DNA of 64,000 bases, from positions 124,001 to 188,000 of the forward strand of contig NZ_JAUCZC010000002.1 in NCBI RefSeq assembly GCF_030373265.1, in the 5' to 3' direction. Shown here one piece after another: positions 46,188 to 54,897 of the stretch; within the stretch, counting starts at the first letter, position 1, and each line of letters begins with the position of its first letter. The stretch is from Blastomonas sp. (GTDB lineage Bacteria; Pseudomonadota; Alphaproteobacteria; Sphingomonadales; Sphingomonadaceae). The notes beneath the pieces were generated by a model. It saw only the letters and a list, made by a program, of their open reading frames with translations. It was not told the DNA's origin and made no database searches. A program made the position numbers and the translations under genes.

Positions 46188-47291
46188 GTGGTGGTGGCGC
46201 TGATGGTCCTGTTGTGGCTGAGCCCGCATGCCTCCGCGCAGACCGACGACAACGTCCGCATAGAGCTGACCTTTACCGCCGACCAGCTCGACCGCTCGAA
46301 GGTATCCGGTCTCGCCCACCGCCCCTCGATGCGCGAGGCAACGCTCGACAATCCGGTGCGGGTTGCGTCGATCTCCAAGCTGGCGGTCGGCGTCGCGGTG
46401 ATGCGGCTGGTGGACAAGGAGGCGCTCGATCTGGATCGCGACGTTTCGCTGTATCTGGGCTGGCGGCTCGTGCATCCCCAGTTTCCGACACAAAAGATCA
46501 CCCTGAGGCTGCTGTTGTCCCACCAATCGGGGCTGAAGGACGATGCGGGCTATTTCATCCCGCTCGATGCCAATCTCGCAGATTTGCTCGCCAAGCCCGA
46601 GGCCTGGGATGCGGGCCACGCCCCCGGCGCCTATTTCCGCTATGCCAACGTCAATTACCCGGTGGTTGCTGCGGTGATGGAGGCGGCAACGGGCCGCCGG
46701 TTCGACCGGATCATGATCGAGGAGGTGTTCGAACCGCTGTCGATCCCCGCCTGCTACAACTGGTCGGGGTGCAAGGACGGCGCGGCCAAGGACGCGATCA
46801 CGCTCTACCGCCCCGATGGCAGCGTCGCGCGCGATGACTGGGTCAAGGATCCCGACCTGTGCGCCTATATGGTCGCGAGCGACGGCCGCTGCGATCTCGA
46901 TCTTTATCGTCCCGGCCTCAACGGGTCGGCCTTCGCTCCGCAGGGCGGCATGCGCATTTCGGCAGGCGGGCTGGCGCGGCTGGGGCAGATGCTGCTCAAC
47001 GGCGGCGATGGCCTGCTGACGCCGCTGTCGTTCGCCGAGCTGATCCGCGCGCAATGGCGCTTCGACGGCCGCAACGGCGATGACGACAAGGGCTATTTCA
47101 CGGCGCTCGGCCTGGGGGTGCAGCGCATCGAACAGCCTGACGGGACGGTGTGGATCGGCCATCCCGGCGAAGCCTACGGCCTGCGCGCGGGGCTGTGGGT
47201 CGATCGCGCCAGCGGCCGTGGCGTGGTGCGGATCAGCACCGGCCATGCCGAGGATTACCCCATAGGTCATTGTCTTGACGCATGCCCATGA
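46182..47291 (+). CDS. Exported beta-lactamase-fold serine hydrolase
   Basis: A 369-residue serine hydrolase of the class C beta-lactamase / penicillin-binding-protein-like group. The chosen ATG at 46182 gives a clean signal peptide (MTVVVALMVLLWLSPHASAQ), but this ATG is the last part of a REP-like element. A start at 46092 would prepend the peptide encoded by that element (SPPRTRGSRFP ... ISGIPAFAG). Catalytic SxxK is SISK at residues 63-66, YxN is RYANVNYPV, and the end has WIGHPGEAYG, likely the third motif. Substrate unknown. It has an AT-poor 5' region and no clear ribosome-binding site, as expected for a repeat-derived start. Confidence 0.8.
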   Translation: MTVVVALMVLLWLSPHASAQTDDNVRIELTFTADQLDRSKVSGLAHRPSMREATLDNPVRVASISKLAVGVAVMRLVDKEALDLDRDVSLYLGWRLVHPQFPTQKITLRLLLSHQSGLKDDAGYFIPLDANLADLLAKPEAWDAGHAPGAYFRYANVNYPVVAAVMEAATGRRFDRIMIEEVFEPLSIPACYNWSGCKDGAAKDAITLYRPDGSVARDDWVKDPDLCAYMVASDGRCDLDLYRPGLNGSAFAPQGGMRISAGGLARLGQMLLNGGDGLLTPLSFAELIRAQWRFDGRNGDDDKGYFTALGLGVQRIEQPDGTVWIGHPGEAYGLRAGLWVDRASGRGVVRISTGHAEDYPIGHCLDACP

Positions 47292-47328
47292 TAGGTTGCC
47301 ACTCGCAACCTAAGGCAGGAGAGTGAGC

Positions 47329-47724
47329 ATGATCGGCTATGTAACCGTTGGCACCAACAACCTCGACAAGGCCCGCGCCTTCTACGCCGCGCTGGTTGGC
47401 GCGCTGGGCGGCAGCGAACTGATGCGGATGGAAGAAAACGGCTTCACGCTGTTCGGTACACAATGGGGCACGCCCGGCATCGCGGTGACGACACCTCATA
47501 ACGGCGAGCCTGCCACGGTGGGCAACGGCATGATGGTCGCGCTGGTGCTGGATGCGCGGTCCAAGGTCGACATGCTCCACGCCAAGGCGCTGGAACTGGG
47601 CGGCAGCTGCGAAGGCGAACCTGGCTTGCGTGGCCCCGAGGGCGAACAGGCCTTTTACGGCGCCTATTTCCGGGACCTTGACGGCAACAAGCTGTGCGCG
47701 TTCAAGGTCGGTCCGGCGGACTGA
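47329..47724 (+). CDS. VOC-family (glyoxalase/dioxygenase-like) protein
   Basis: A 131-residue single-domain vicinal-oxygen-chelate protein. The opening MIGYVTVGTNNLDKARAFYAALVGALGG and the end GAYFRDLDGNKLCAFKV are the standard beta-alpha-beta-beta-beta modules. The metal ligands of glyoxalase I (His, Glu) are not conserved as a set, so it may bind a small ligand rather than act as a lyase. Start ATG at 47329 has AGGAG at 47317-47321. A second REP-like element follows it. Confidence 0.85.
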   Translation: MIGYVTVGTNNLDKARAFYAALVGALGGSELMRMEENGFTLFGTQWGTPGIAVTTPHNGEPATVGNGMMVALVLDARSKVDMLHAKALELGGSCEGEPGLRGPEGEQAFYGAYFRDLDGNKLCAFKVGPAD

Positions 47725-47774
47725 TTGGCCCCTGTGTTCTCCGGCCAAAACCGGCGGTTTTCACAGACCTATTT

Positions 47775-47858
47775 CATCGTCACCCCCGCGAAGGCGGGGG
47801 TCCCGCCTCTGCGCGATTGCTGATTGAAAGCGGGATTCCCGCGTTCGCGGGAATGACG
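47775..47858. repeat. REP-like element, copy B
   Basis: Same two-hairpin organisation as copy A: CACCCCCGCGAAGGCGGGGGTCC and GGGATTCCCGCGTTCGCGGGAATGACG, joined by a spacer that differs. The right-hand hairpin is identical in both copies. It lies in the gap between the VOC gene and the M20 hydrolase gene. Confidence 0.9.
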
Positions 47859-47931
47859 ATAGAATTACCCCGTCATCGCGCTATAGTCGCAACAACGACG
47901 CACAAGCGCGCAAACGAACGGGGACATTTCA

Positions 47932-49287
47932 ATGAACAGGGCAACGGCTTGGGGTTTGATCGGCAGCGCAATGGCGCTGGTGCTGGCGGCGCCCGCTTCC
48001 GCGCAGGATGCTTTGGGCAGCGCGGTCGCCAAGGATTACGACACCAAGCTTGAGGCGCTGTTCCTCGATTTCCACGCCAATCCCGAACTGTCGTTCAAGG
48101 AAACCCGCACCGCCAAGATCATGGCGGCCGAACTGCGCGCGACCGGGGCGGTGGTGACCGAAGGCGTCGGCGTGACTGGCGTGGTCGGCATCATGAAGAA
48201 CGGCCCCGGCCCGGTGATCATGGTGCGCGCCGACATGGACGGCCTGCCGCTCGCCGAGGACAGCGGCCTGCCCTATCTGTCCAAGGCGCGCCAGGTCGAT
48301 ATCGACGGCACCGAAAAGCCGGTGATGCACGCCTGCGGGCATGACACCCACATCACCTCGATGGTCGGCACCGCGCGGCAGCTGGCGGCGATGAAGGACC
48401 AGTGGAAGGGCACCGTGGTGTTCGTCGTCCAGCCCGCCGAGGAACGCATCGGCGGCGCGGCCAAGATGATCGAGGACGGGCTGTACACCCGTTTCCCCAA
48501 GCCCGATTACGCGCTGGCGTTCCACGTCTCATCGGGCACGCCCACCGGCAAGATCGAGATCCAGCCGGGGCTCACGGCGTCGTCGTCGGACTCGGTCGAT
48601 ATCACCATCTTCGGTGTCGGCACGCATGGCGCGTATCCGCATATGGGCAAGGACCCGATCCTGATCGGCGCCGAGATCGTCGTCGCGCTGCAGACATTGA
48701 TCTCGCGCGAGATCTCGCCGCTCGAAGCCGGCGTGGTGACCGTCGGGTCGTTCCATTCGGGCTTCAAGCACAACATCATCTCGGACAAGGCCGAGCTGCA
48801 GCTGACCGTGCGCTCGAACGACAACGCAGTGCGCACCAAGCTGCTCGACGGCATCAAGCGGATCGCCGAGAATGTCGGGCGGATGAACGGTCTGCCCGAG
48901 GACAAATTGCCCAAGGTCCGCGTCGGGTTTGAATCGACCCCGGTGACGGTCAACGACACGCCGCTGACCGAGCGGATCACCAAGACCTTCTCCCGCCGCT
49001 TCGGCGCGGACGCGCTGCTGACCGCCGAACCACAGACCGGAATGGGCGCGGAGGATTTTGCCTATTTCGTCGCGCCCAACACCGATGTGCCAGGGCTTTA
49101 CTTCAACGTCGGCGGGACGCCGCAGGCGGAGATCGACGCGGCCAAGGCCGGCGGCCCGCCCATCCCTGCGCACCATTCGCCGTTCTTCAAGGTCGCCCCG
49201 CGCGAGTCGATCACGCTGGCGACCGAGGCCATGGTGACCGCAGTGATCGATCTGCTTGGCCCCGGCAACGGCCCGACGGCGGACTGA
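47932..49287 (+). CDS. Exported M20-family amidohydrolase
   Basis: A 451-residue metallo-amidohydrolase/peptidase of the M20D group (IAA-amino-acid hydrolase/HipO-like). It has a signal peptide (residues 1-25, ending APASAQ). The zinc and catalytic motifs HACGHDTHI and PAEERIGGAAKMIEDGLY are intact, and the dimerisation domain begins about residue 215 (GLTASSSDSVDITIFG). The M20D family removes acyl or amino groups from small amides, and in sphingomonads it is often periplasmic. Substrate unknown. The next gene starts 10 bases after its stop. Confidence 0.9.
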   Translation: MNRATAWGLIGSAMALVLAAPASAQDALGSAVAKDYDTKLEALFLDFHANPELSFKETRTAKIMAAELRATGAVVTEGVGVTGVVGIMKNGPGPVIMVRADMDGLPLAEDSGLPYLSKARQVDIDGTEKPVMHACGHDTHITSMVGTARQLAAMKDQWKGTVVFVVQPAEERIGGAAKMIEDGLYTRFPKPDYALAFHVSSGTPTGKIEIQPGLTASSSDSVDITIFGVGTHGAYPHMGKDPILIGAEIVVALQTLISREISPLEAGVVTVGSFHSGFKHNIISDKAELQLTVRSNDNAVRTKLLDGIKRIAENVGRMNGLPEDKLPKVRVGFESTPVTVNDTPLTERITKTFSRRFGADALLTAEPQTGMGAEDFAYFVAPNTDVPGLYFNVGGTPQAEIDAAKAGGPPIPAHHSPFFKVAPRESITLATEAMVTAVIDLLGPGNGPTAD

Positions 49288-49297
49288 GGACCAACAG

Positions 49298-49621
49298 ATG
49301 GCAAAACGCCGCGCCTGGGAAGACGAAGAGGATGAGACGGTAGCAGCCCCGCCCGTCCCGTGCTGGCTGTGCGGCCGCGATCTGGGCGAGGTGGTGGAGT
49401 ATCATCACCCCGTGCCCAAGGCCAAAGGCGGCAAGGCCCGCGTGGCCGTCCACCCGATCTGCCACCGGACGATCCACGCGCATTTCACCAACGCCGAACT
49501 CGGGCGCATCGGCGAGAATGTCGAGGCGCTGCGCAGCAATCCGGAGGTCGCCAAGTTCCTCAGCTGGGTGGCGGGCAAGCCTGCCGACTTCAACGCACCG
49601 ACCAAGAAGAAGGACCGGTGA
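49298..49621 (+). CDS. Small HNH-motif protein
   Basis: A 107-residue protein from the ATG at 49298 (MAKRRAWEDEED). A CxxC pair (PCWLCGRD) and the HNH-like segment EYHHPVPKAKGGKARVAVHPICHRTIHAHF give the zinc-and-His core of an HNH nuclease, but the family is often catalytically uncertain. In this branch the third residue of HNH is His (HRTIHAHF). Neighbours are housekeeping-type genes, not restriction or phage genes, so a repair or unknown role is as likely as defence. Confidence 0.75.
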   Translation: MAKRRAWEDEEDETVAAPPVPCWLCGRDLGEVVEYHHPVPKAKGGKARVAVHPICHRTIHAHFTNAELGRIGENVEALRSNPEVAKFLSWVAGKPADFNAPTKKKDR

Positions 49622-49651
49622 CCCCTCGAGGCGGTGCGGAGGCGGCGGGCC

Positions 49652-50272
49652 ATGGACATTGAACTTTGGCTCGGGCTGCTTGCCGCTTCGGCGGTGCTAG
49701 CGATCATACCCGGACCCGGCGTGGCCAGCATCATCGGCTTCGCGTTCAGTTCGGGACGCAGGACCGCGCTGGCATCGGTGGCCGGCATGGCGGTCGGCAA
49801 TGCCATTGCGATAACGGTCTCACTCGCGGGGGCCGCCGCGATCCTGGCCTCGTCGGCGATCGCGTTCACGGTCCTCAAATGGGCCGGGGCATTGTATCTC
49901 ATCGCGATCGGCCTGCTGGCGATCATCAAGAGCGGGGACCCGAAGCCCGGAGCCGCGCCGCTGGCCGCGATCAGCCCGCGTACGGCGTTCATCACCAACG
50001 TCGCCGTGGGGACGTTCCATCCCAAGACGATCCTGTTCTTCGTCGCCTTCGCCTCGCAGTTCATCCGCGCCGACCAGCCCTATCTGCTGCAGGCGGGGAT
50101 CGTGGTGGCGACCTTCACGCTGGTCGCGGCCGTGACCGATACGATCTATGCGCTCATGGCCTCGCAGGCATCGGGCATGATCCGTCGTCCGGGCGTCAGG
50201 AAGTGGTCGCAGCGTGCGGGCGGCGGCACCGTGATGGCTGCAGGCGTCGTCATGGCGACGATGCGCCGTTAA
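49652..50272 (+). CDS. LysE/RhtB-family exporter
   Basis: A 206-residue six-helix amino-acid or metabolite exporter from the ATG at 49652 (MDIELWLGLLAAS). The family motif IIPGPGVASIIGFAFSSGRRTAL and the loop NVAVGTFHPKTILFFVAFASQF are present. Substrate is unknown; relatives export threonine, homoserine or cysteine. It overlaps by a few bases, tail to tail, the 47-residue membrane gene on the other strand. Confidence 0.88.
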   Translation: MDIELWLGLLAASAVLAIIPGPGVASIIGFAFSSGRRTALASVAGMAVGNAIAITVSLAGAAAILASSAIAFTVLKWAGALYLIAIGLLAIIKSGDPKPGAAPLAAISPRTAFITNVAVGTFHPKTILFFVAFASQFIRADQPYLLQAGIVVATFTLVAAVTDTIYALMASQASGMIRRPGVRKWSQRAGGGTVMAAGVVMATMRR

Positions 50273-50412
50273 TCGCGGTCGCGGTCGGGGTCTCGGGGCG
50301 GCTTGCCCGCATCGCGCACCTGCCAGTATTGCCACGCGCACAGGCCCAATACGACCGCGCCGGTGAACGCCATCTCGATGATGCCGATATTGTCGCCGAT
50401 CCATTCGCCCAT
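50269..50412 (-). CDS. 47-residue single-pass membrane protein
   Basis: Too short for automatic calling but well supported. Reading starts MGEWIGDNIGIIEMAFTGAVVLGLCAWQ and continues through a polar tail DAGKPPRDPDRDRD to a TAA at 50269-50271. The ATG at 50412 directly abuts the stop of the gene before it (zero spacing), and a GGAGG ribosome-binding site sits inside that gene's last codons. One hydrophobic helix (about residues 8-27) predicts a small inner-membrane partner, probably of the DUF2306 protein. No family was recognised. Confidence 0.7.
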   Translation of the reverse strand: MGEWIGDNIGIIEMAFTGAVVLGLCAWQYWQVRDAGKPPRDPDRDRD

Positions 50413-51147
50413 TCAAGCCTCCTGCTGCTGCTGCGCGGGCACGGCGCCGCTGCGCCGCGCCGGGCGGGTTCCGATCGTGAAACGGATGATCAGGCTGACG
50501 CCGATGATGCTCGGCACCGCCCAGATCAGCGGATTAAAGACATGTTCGGGTACCAGCCGGATCAGCCCGACCGACAGAAACGCGGTGTAGGCCGAGATGC
50601 CCATGCCGAGCAGCGCGCGGAAATGTTCGGGAATATGCGCACGCGGCGGCGGGCTGGCACGCCAGACATAGAATTGCTGGGTCGCCACCGCCGCCAGCCC
50701 GATCAGCGCCACGGCCGCCATCAGCGGCTGGCCGATGCTGAGGCCGAAATAGCCGCACCACAAAGCCGATGCGATCACTGCGACGAACACCGTTTGATAG
50801 AACGGGCCGCGCAACGCGGCACGGTTGGCGCGGTGGCGGACGACGGCAAGACCATAGACCGCAAAACCGATGGTGAGCGTGCCCAGGTACAGCATCATCC
50901 AGCCGAACAACCCTGCAAACAGCACCCGGTCGGTGATCATCGGCAAGCGCTGCTCGGGACCGTAAAGCGAGAGCAACGCCATGGCGATGGCGAGCGTTCC
51001 GGCGACAAGGAACGCATAGGTGCCGATCCGCCCCCATTTGCGATGCGCCGCGCCGCCCTTGCGCGCAGCGATCGGCACCCAGAACGCGATCAGTCCGGTT
51101 GCTCCGGCGATAACGTGGAGGACAACCAGAGCTTCAAACAGATGCAT
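50413..51147 (-). CDS. DUF2306-like membrane protein
   Basis: A 244-residue protein with about seven transmembrane helices. The opening HVIAGATGLIAFWVPIAARKGGAAHRKWGRIG is the DUF2306 signature (HxxAGxxGL...ARKGxxxHRxxGR). Function is unknown. The gene ends in a Gln-rich tail (PAQQQQEA) whose DNA contains the ribosome-binding site of the 47-residue gene. It lies just downstream of the photosynthesis operon terminator on the same strand and has its own start at 51147. Confidence 0.8.
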   Translation of the reverse strand: MHLFEALVVLHVIAGATGLIAFWVPIAARKGGAAHRKWGRIGTYAFLVAGTLAIAMALLSLYGPEQRLPMITDRVLFAGLFGWMMLYLGTLTIGFAVYGLAVVRHRANRAALRGPFYQTVFVAVIASALWCGYFGLSIGQPLMAAVALIGLAAVATQQFYVWRASPPPRAHIPEHFRALLGMGISAYTAFLSVGLIRLVPEHVFNPLIWAVPSIIGVSLIIRFTIGTRPARRSGAVPAQQQQEA

Positions 51148-51168
51148 GGGTGTGGGCCATCAATCAAA

Positions 51169-51199
51169 AATCCTCCCCCAGCAAGCTGGGGGAGGATTT
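51169..51199 (-). terminator. Hairpin terminator after pufC
   Basis: Inverted repeat AATCCTCCCCCA / TGGGGGAGGATT with a seven-base loop, 9 bases beyond the pufC stop on the minus strand. The arms belong to the same AATCCTCCCC family as the REP-like repeat near 32.7 kb. It probably ends the bchC-pufC transcript and separates it from the DUF2306 gene. Confidence 0.75.
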
Positions 51200-51207
51200 G
51201 AGTTAGG

Positions 51208-52314
51208 TCAATTCCCCGCTGCAGCCGCTGCGGCAGGAGCAGCAGCACCCGTCGCCGGGGCGGCGGCGGGGACAGCTGCGGTAGCCGCAGCCGCTGATAC
51301 CGTACGCAGCGCCGGATAGTCCTTGGCCATCTGGGCACCGCCCAGAGGCTTGCGCTGCATCTGGTGGCAGGTGGCGCAGTTGGTCTTGTAGGGATCGCCC
51401 TGTGGTCCAAGCCGGTTGGCGGGGAACACATTGGCGAGCGGGTGGATATACTCCTCGTTGGTGTTCTTCACCATCTGCAGACCGTACCAGGCCAGCGCGC
51501 GTTGCGGGCTGCTCTGCTCCCAGCGCGCGAACGAGCGGCTGTTGTGGCAATAGGTGCAGTTGACGCCCAGCGACTGCGACAGGTGCATCATGATGGCGTA
51601 GTTGCCTTCGGCATCCTTGACGCTCTGCCGGTTGGCGGTGGTCGGGTGGATGGTCTTGGAAATCACCCGCGCCGGACCGGAATTGCCGCGCATGTACTTG
51701 GCATAAGTATCCAGCGGCAGCGAGGCATAGGCCACCGCGTTGCTGGGCGTATTCTGCCCGCGCTTGTTGCCCATCAGACGCCCGTCGGACGGCTTGGGGT
51801 CGGTCCAGACATATTCGGGAACAGCGTTGCCGCGGTGGCAGGTGTAACAGGTCACACCGGTCTGCTTGACGTGATCCGAATAGTTCTGGTTGATGTTCTG
51901 CGTCATCTGGATCATCCGGCGCGCGACAACCTTGGTGTACTTGCTGTCATCCGCCAGATTCTCGGCGTTATGGCAGTAATTGCACCCGGCCTCCTCGGCA
52001 GGAAGATTGGCCGGCACGATCCACTGCGTGATCGCCGCCATGGTGTAGTCGAACTCTTCCTGGCTGACATTGGCCAGCACCTTGACGTTCTGATACACTT
52101 GGCCCGCCGTCTGCCCGCCCGGAGCGGGAAGCTCATAGGGTGGCGGCGGCACCTCTCCGGGGGCCACGACGTTCCCCGGATCGACGATCTGGACGATGCC
52201 GGTGCCGCGATAGCCGGTCTGCTGCGATTGCTTGGGACCGAGTTCACAGGCGCCCAGCGCCAGGCTTGACACGACCAGCACTGCGGCTGCCGTCAGTTTC
52301 GATAGACTAGGCAT
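51208..52314 (-). CDS. pufC: Photosynthetic reaction-centre tetrahaem cytochrome c subunit
   Basis: Periplasmic electron donor that re-reduces the special pair of the reaction centre. The protein has 368 residues. A lipobox (LGAC, Cys 23) anchors it in the membrane. Four CxxCH haem sites lie at residues 111-115 (CNYCH), 156-160 (CYTCH), 253-257 (CTYCH) and 313-317 (CATCH). The last ~30 residues are an Ala/Pro/Gly tail. PufC makes this a cytochrome-bound reaction centre. It begins 5 bases after pufM and is the last gene of the operon. Confidence 0.97.
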   Translation of the reverse strand: MPSLSKLTAAAVLVVSSLALGACELGPKQSQQTGYRGTGIVQIVDPGNVVAPGEVPPPPYELPAPGGQTAGQVYQNVKVLANVSQEEFDYTMAAITQWIVPANLPAEEAGCNYCHNAENLADDSKYTKVVARRMIQMTQNINQNYSDHVKQTGVTCYTCHRGNAVPEYVWTDPKPSDGRLMGNKRGQNTPSNAVAYASLPLDTYAKYMRGNSGPARVISKTIHPTTANRQSVKDAEGNYAIMMHLSQSLGVNCTYCHNSRSFARWEQSSPQRALAWYGLQMVKNTNEEYIHPLANVFPANRLGPQGDPYKTNCATCHQMQRKPLGGAQMAKDYPALRTVSAAAATAAVPAAAPATGAAAPAAAAAAGN

Positions 52315-52319
52315 GGCTG

Positions 52320-53372
52320 TCAGCTCCCTTGCGTCTGGCTGGGGGCCTCAGGCAGCGCGCCCGGATCCTCAACCATCTGGTTTGGATCGATCACCACTTC
52401 GCTCGGTGGAATGAGCGTCGTGCTGGGATCGACAACACCGGTATCGGGATAGGCCGGGGCGAAATTGTGCTCCTGTGCCCACAGATACCAGTTATCGACA
52501 ACCGTGCCGGTCAGCAGGATGCCGATGCCGCCGGTAAGTGTGGTCAGCACCGCAAACCACCAGGCCCAACGATGGATCGATTCCATGGTGGCATTGAAGC
52601 CCATGGTCCAGCGCCAGAACAGCCCGGCGCGTTCGCTGGCTGTGCCGCGATCGTAGATCTGTTCGATCTCACGCTCGCCACCATAGCGACCCACAGCCAG
52701 AATTGTGGCGCCGTGCATGGCAAAAAGCAAGGTGGAGCCGTACAGGAAGACGATCGAGAGCGCGTGGAACGGGTTGTAGAACAGATTGCCGTAGCGGATC
52801 GAGAAGGCTGCGGTCCAATCGAGGTGCGGGAAGATGCCGAAGGGCACCGCTTCCGACCAGCTCCCCAGCATCGCCGGGCGGATGAAGCCCAGCACCAGGT
52901 AGAGCCAGATGGCGCTGGCAAAGGCCCAGGCGACGTGCGTCCCCATGCCCAGCGCCCGGGCGCGGCGGTAGGTGCGTGCCCACCACAACAGGATCGATGC
53001 GGTCAGGAAGAACCCGGTGATGATCCACCAGCCGCCTTCGGCCAGCGGAACCATCGGCGAGAAGCCGTATTCAGGCCCGGGCGGTTCCAGCGCGAGCCAG
53101 AAGAATTCCTTGAGGAAAACGTTGGGATTCCAGTTGACCGACGCCAGCATGTTGAGGCCGATGATCACGAAAGCCAGCGTGCCCAGCAACAGCGAGGCGA
53201 GCCCCAGCTTGCCCAGATAGACCGGGCCGATCTGCGCCTGGCCGAGCTTGCCCAGCCAATAGCTGAACGTGGTCGCCTTGATGCGCGGTTCGCTGTCGTC
53301 CTTGAACGGCATCCCCATTTCGGGATGCCCGTGGAGCTGAACCTGGGTGAAGATGTTTTGGTAGCGTACCAT
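52320..53372 (-). CDS. pufM: Photosynthetic reaction-centre M subunit
   Basis: Membrane subunit of the type II reaction centre that, with PufL, binds the bacteriochlorophyll pair, bacteriopheophytins and quinones. The protein has 350 residues. Key pieces are the helix with [45 protein letters not shown] (two ligand histidines) and the quinone region with [17 protein letters not shown]. The C-terminal ~45 residues (from [15 protein letters not shown]) extend beyond the usual end of M subunits and are Pro/Asp/Glu-rich. It lies 15 bases after pufL in the operon. Confidence 0.98.
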   Translation of the reverse strand: MVRYQNIFTQVQLHGHPEMGMPFKDDSEPRIKATTFSYWLGKLGQAQIGPVYLGKLGLASLLLGTLAFVIIGLNMLASVNWNPNVFLKEFFWLALEPPGPEYGFSPMVPLAEGGWWIITGFFLTASILLWWARTYRRARALGMGTHVAWAFASAIWLYLVLGFIRPAMLGSWSEAVPFGIFPHLDWTAAFSIRYGNLFYNPFHALSIVFLYGSTLLFAMHGATILAVGRYGGEREIEQIYDRGTASERAGLFWRWTMGFNATMESIHRWAWWFAVLTTLTGGIGILLTGTVVDNWYLWAQEHNFAPAYPDTGVVDPSTTLIPPSEVVIDPNQMVEDPGALPEAPSQTQGS

Positions 53373-53387
53373 GGTGAATTATCCCTC

Positions 53388-54212
53388 TCACATCCAGATC
53401 GGCAGGTTGAGCCACCAGCTCCACCATTCCGGCCAGCCGCGGGTCCAGAACGGGCCGGATATGATGATGCACACTGCGCTCCAGAACCCGGCGTTCAGCG
53501 CCAGCAGCAGGCCCACGCGGTGGATACCGAGCGTGCCGACCGAATAGCCGATCAGGTCGCGGAAGAAGGTGTCTTCATATTCGGGCGATTTGACGTCTTC
53601 ACCCTTGGCCGGGTTGGTGGCCGAAAGGACCAGCGCACCATGCATCGACAGCGCCAGCGTGGTTGTGAAGAAGAACGACACGGCCAGCATATGGGCCGGG
53701 TTGTAGTGGAAGTGCAGATACTGGTATCCGACGTTGGATACCCAGTCGAGATGGCTGAAAATGCCGTAGGGGAAGCCATGGCCCCAGGCGCCCAACAGCA
53801 TCGGCCGGAACACCACCAGAGTGATATAGGCGAAAATGGCGACGCCGAAGGCGAAGGGCACATGATAGCCCATGCCCAGCTTTCGGCAGATTTCCACTTC
53901 GCGCAGCGCCCAGCTGACAAAGGACCCGATCGCGCAGACCGTAATGATCTGCCACAGGCCTCCTGCCTTGAGCGGCGCCAGCCCCAGACCATAGCTCAGG
54001 TCAGGCGGTGCGATGTTGATCAACCACGGGTTCCACGTCCCGCCCTGCGATGCGCCGTAGAAGATCAGCGCAGTGCCAAGCGAGGCGAAGAACAAAGTCG
54101 TGATCCCGAAGAAGCCGACATAAAATGGCCCGACCCAGAAATCGAACAGATCCCCGCCGACCAGTGTTCCGCCTCTGACGCGATATTTTCTCTCGAAGCT
54201 CAAGAGCGCCAT
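53388..54212 (-). CDS. pufL: Photosynthetic reaction-centre L subunit
   Basis: The second core subunit of the reaction centre. The protein has 274 residues, the standard length. The N-terminus [36 protein letters not shown], the helix [45 protein letters not shown] (special-pair and bacteriochlorophyll histidines), and [15 protein letters not shown] are all typical. It follows pufA after a 190-base hairpin-bearing gap, the usual site where the LH1 and reaction-centre transcripts are separated. Confidence 0.98.
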   Translation of the reverse strand: MALLSFERKYRVRGGTLVGGDLFDFWVGPFYVGFFGITTLFFASLGTALIFYGASQGGTWNPWLINIAPPDLSYGLGLAPLKAGGLWQIITVCAIGSFVSWALREVEICRKLGMGYHVPFAFGVAIFAYITLVVFRPMLLGAWGHGFPYGIFSHLDWVSNVGYQYLHFHYNPAHMLAVSFFFTTTLALSMHGALVLSATNPAKGEDVKSPEYEDTFFRDLIGYSVGTLGIHRVGLLLALNAGFWSAVCIIISGPFWTRGWPEWWSWWLNLPIWM

Positions 54213-54326
54213 TGCCAGACTCCTTCGTTAGCCGCTGCAGCAAGGGTGCAGCGAACCGGATAGTGTTACCTCATGGGATGAGGCCTGAATTCTCGTTCAC
54301 CCCGGGATGGGGATCACCAGTGAAGG

Positions 54327-54362
54327 GGGCAGACCAGATAGACCAGCCATGCTGGTCTGCCC
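54327..54362 (-). other. Intercistronic hairpin between pufA and pufL
   Basis: In the 190-base gap between pufA and pufL, an 11-base perfect inverted repeat GGGCAGACCAG / CTGGTCTGCCC (54327-54337 and 54352-54362) frames a 14-base loop. The equivalent place in purple bacteria carries hairpins that protect the pufBA message from 3' decay so that LH1 exceeds reaction-centre mRNA. The same role is inferred here from position. Confidence 0.75.
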
Positions 54363-54402
54363 TTATCGCCTGGTCAGGCGACACACTGGCTTTACCCTGG
54401 CG

Positions 54403-54588
54403 TCAGGGTGTGATCGCCGATGCCGCAGCCACTGCAGCAGGTGCAGCGGTCGGGTTGGGTGCTTCCAGCCAGTTGTAGCGATTGGTGCTCAACAGGATGA
54501 AATGGATGAGAAGTGCGAGGACGAACAGGAAGACCGCCAGGGCAGTCAGGATCTTGTTGCCATCGAATGTTTGCCACATTCTATGCAT
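54403..54588 (-). CDS. pufA: Light-harvesting 1 alpha polypeptide
   Basis: Core antenna subunit that forms the ring around the reaction centre. The protein has 61 residues: an N-terminal [10 protein letters not shown], a single transmembrane helix, the bacteriochlorophyll-binding His 29 in [19 protein letters not shown], and a Pro/Ala-rich periplasmic tail (residues 45-61). The start ATG at 54588 is preferred over the one three codons in, as it matches the MWxxWxxFD register. It lies 15 bases after pufB. Confidence 0.97.
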   Translation of the reverse strand: MHRMWQTFDGNKILTALAVFLFVLALLIHFILLSTNRYNWLEAPNPTAAPAAVAAASAITP

Positions 54589-54603
54589 GATAAGTTTCCT
54601 TTT

Positions 54604-54816
54604 TTAGCTGAGCTGCACGTCGGTCACGGGGTCGAGACTCGAAGTCGCTTCGTAGCCGGGCGTACCCGGGAACCACGGGCGCCATTGCCAGACCAGAACG
54701 TGGGCGATGATCGCAATGATCGTAAAGAAGGCAAAGCTTGCAACGAAGAGTTTGTGAAACTCCTTTGCTTCGCTTTCCGTCAGGTAGGTCGCAGGACCCA
54801 TCCCTTCATCTGCCAT
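54604..54816 (-). CDS. pufB: Light-harvesting 1 beta polypeptide with C-terminal extension
   Basis: Partner of PufA in the core antenna. The protein has 70 residues. The acidic N-terminus [22 protein letters not shown] is followed by the membrane helix with the bacteriochlorophyll-ligand His 39 ([17 protein letters not shown]). Beta polypeptides normally end at or just after WRPWFP. Here about 19 more residues follow ([19 protein letters not shown]), facing the periplasm. It has an AAGGAG ribosome-binding site 8 bases ahead of the ATG. No pufQ or pufX is found. Confidence 0.97.
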   Translation of the reverse strand: MADEGMGPATYLTESEAKEFHKLFVASFAFFTIIAIIAHVLVWQWRPWFPGTPGYEATSSLDPVTDVQLS

Positions 54817-54832
54817 GAGATATTCTCCTTAG

Positions 54833-54897
54833 CTTCCAAATTTGGAAGAACGCCAAATGAGCGCCTTCCAGGCGATTATCCGTTCGGGAAAATCCCG
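54833..54897 (-). other. Hairpin cluster between bchZ and pufB
   Basis: The 129-base bchZ-pufB gap contains a perfect 16-base palindrome (CTTCCAAATTTGGAAG, 54833-54848) just ahead of the pufB ribosome-binding site. It also holds two short hairpins, CGCC/GGCG at 54862-54874 and CGGGA-AAA-TCCCG at 54885-54897. They would fold as a cluster in mRNA and may mark the processed 5' end of the stable puf message. A promoter or repressor site in the same stretch is possible. Confidence 0.55.

Noticed and set aside
49298-49621. HNH protein as a restriction or phage-defence gene
   Set aside because: No methylase, helicase or other defence gene is adjacent; neighbours are hydrolase and exporter genes.
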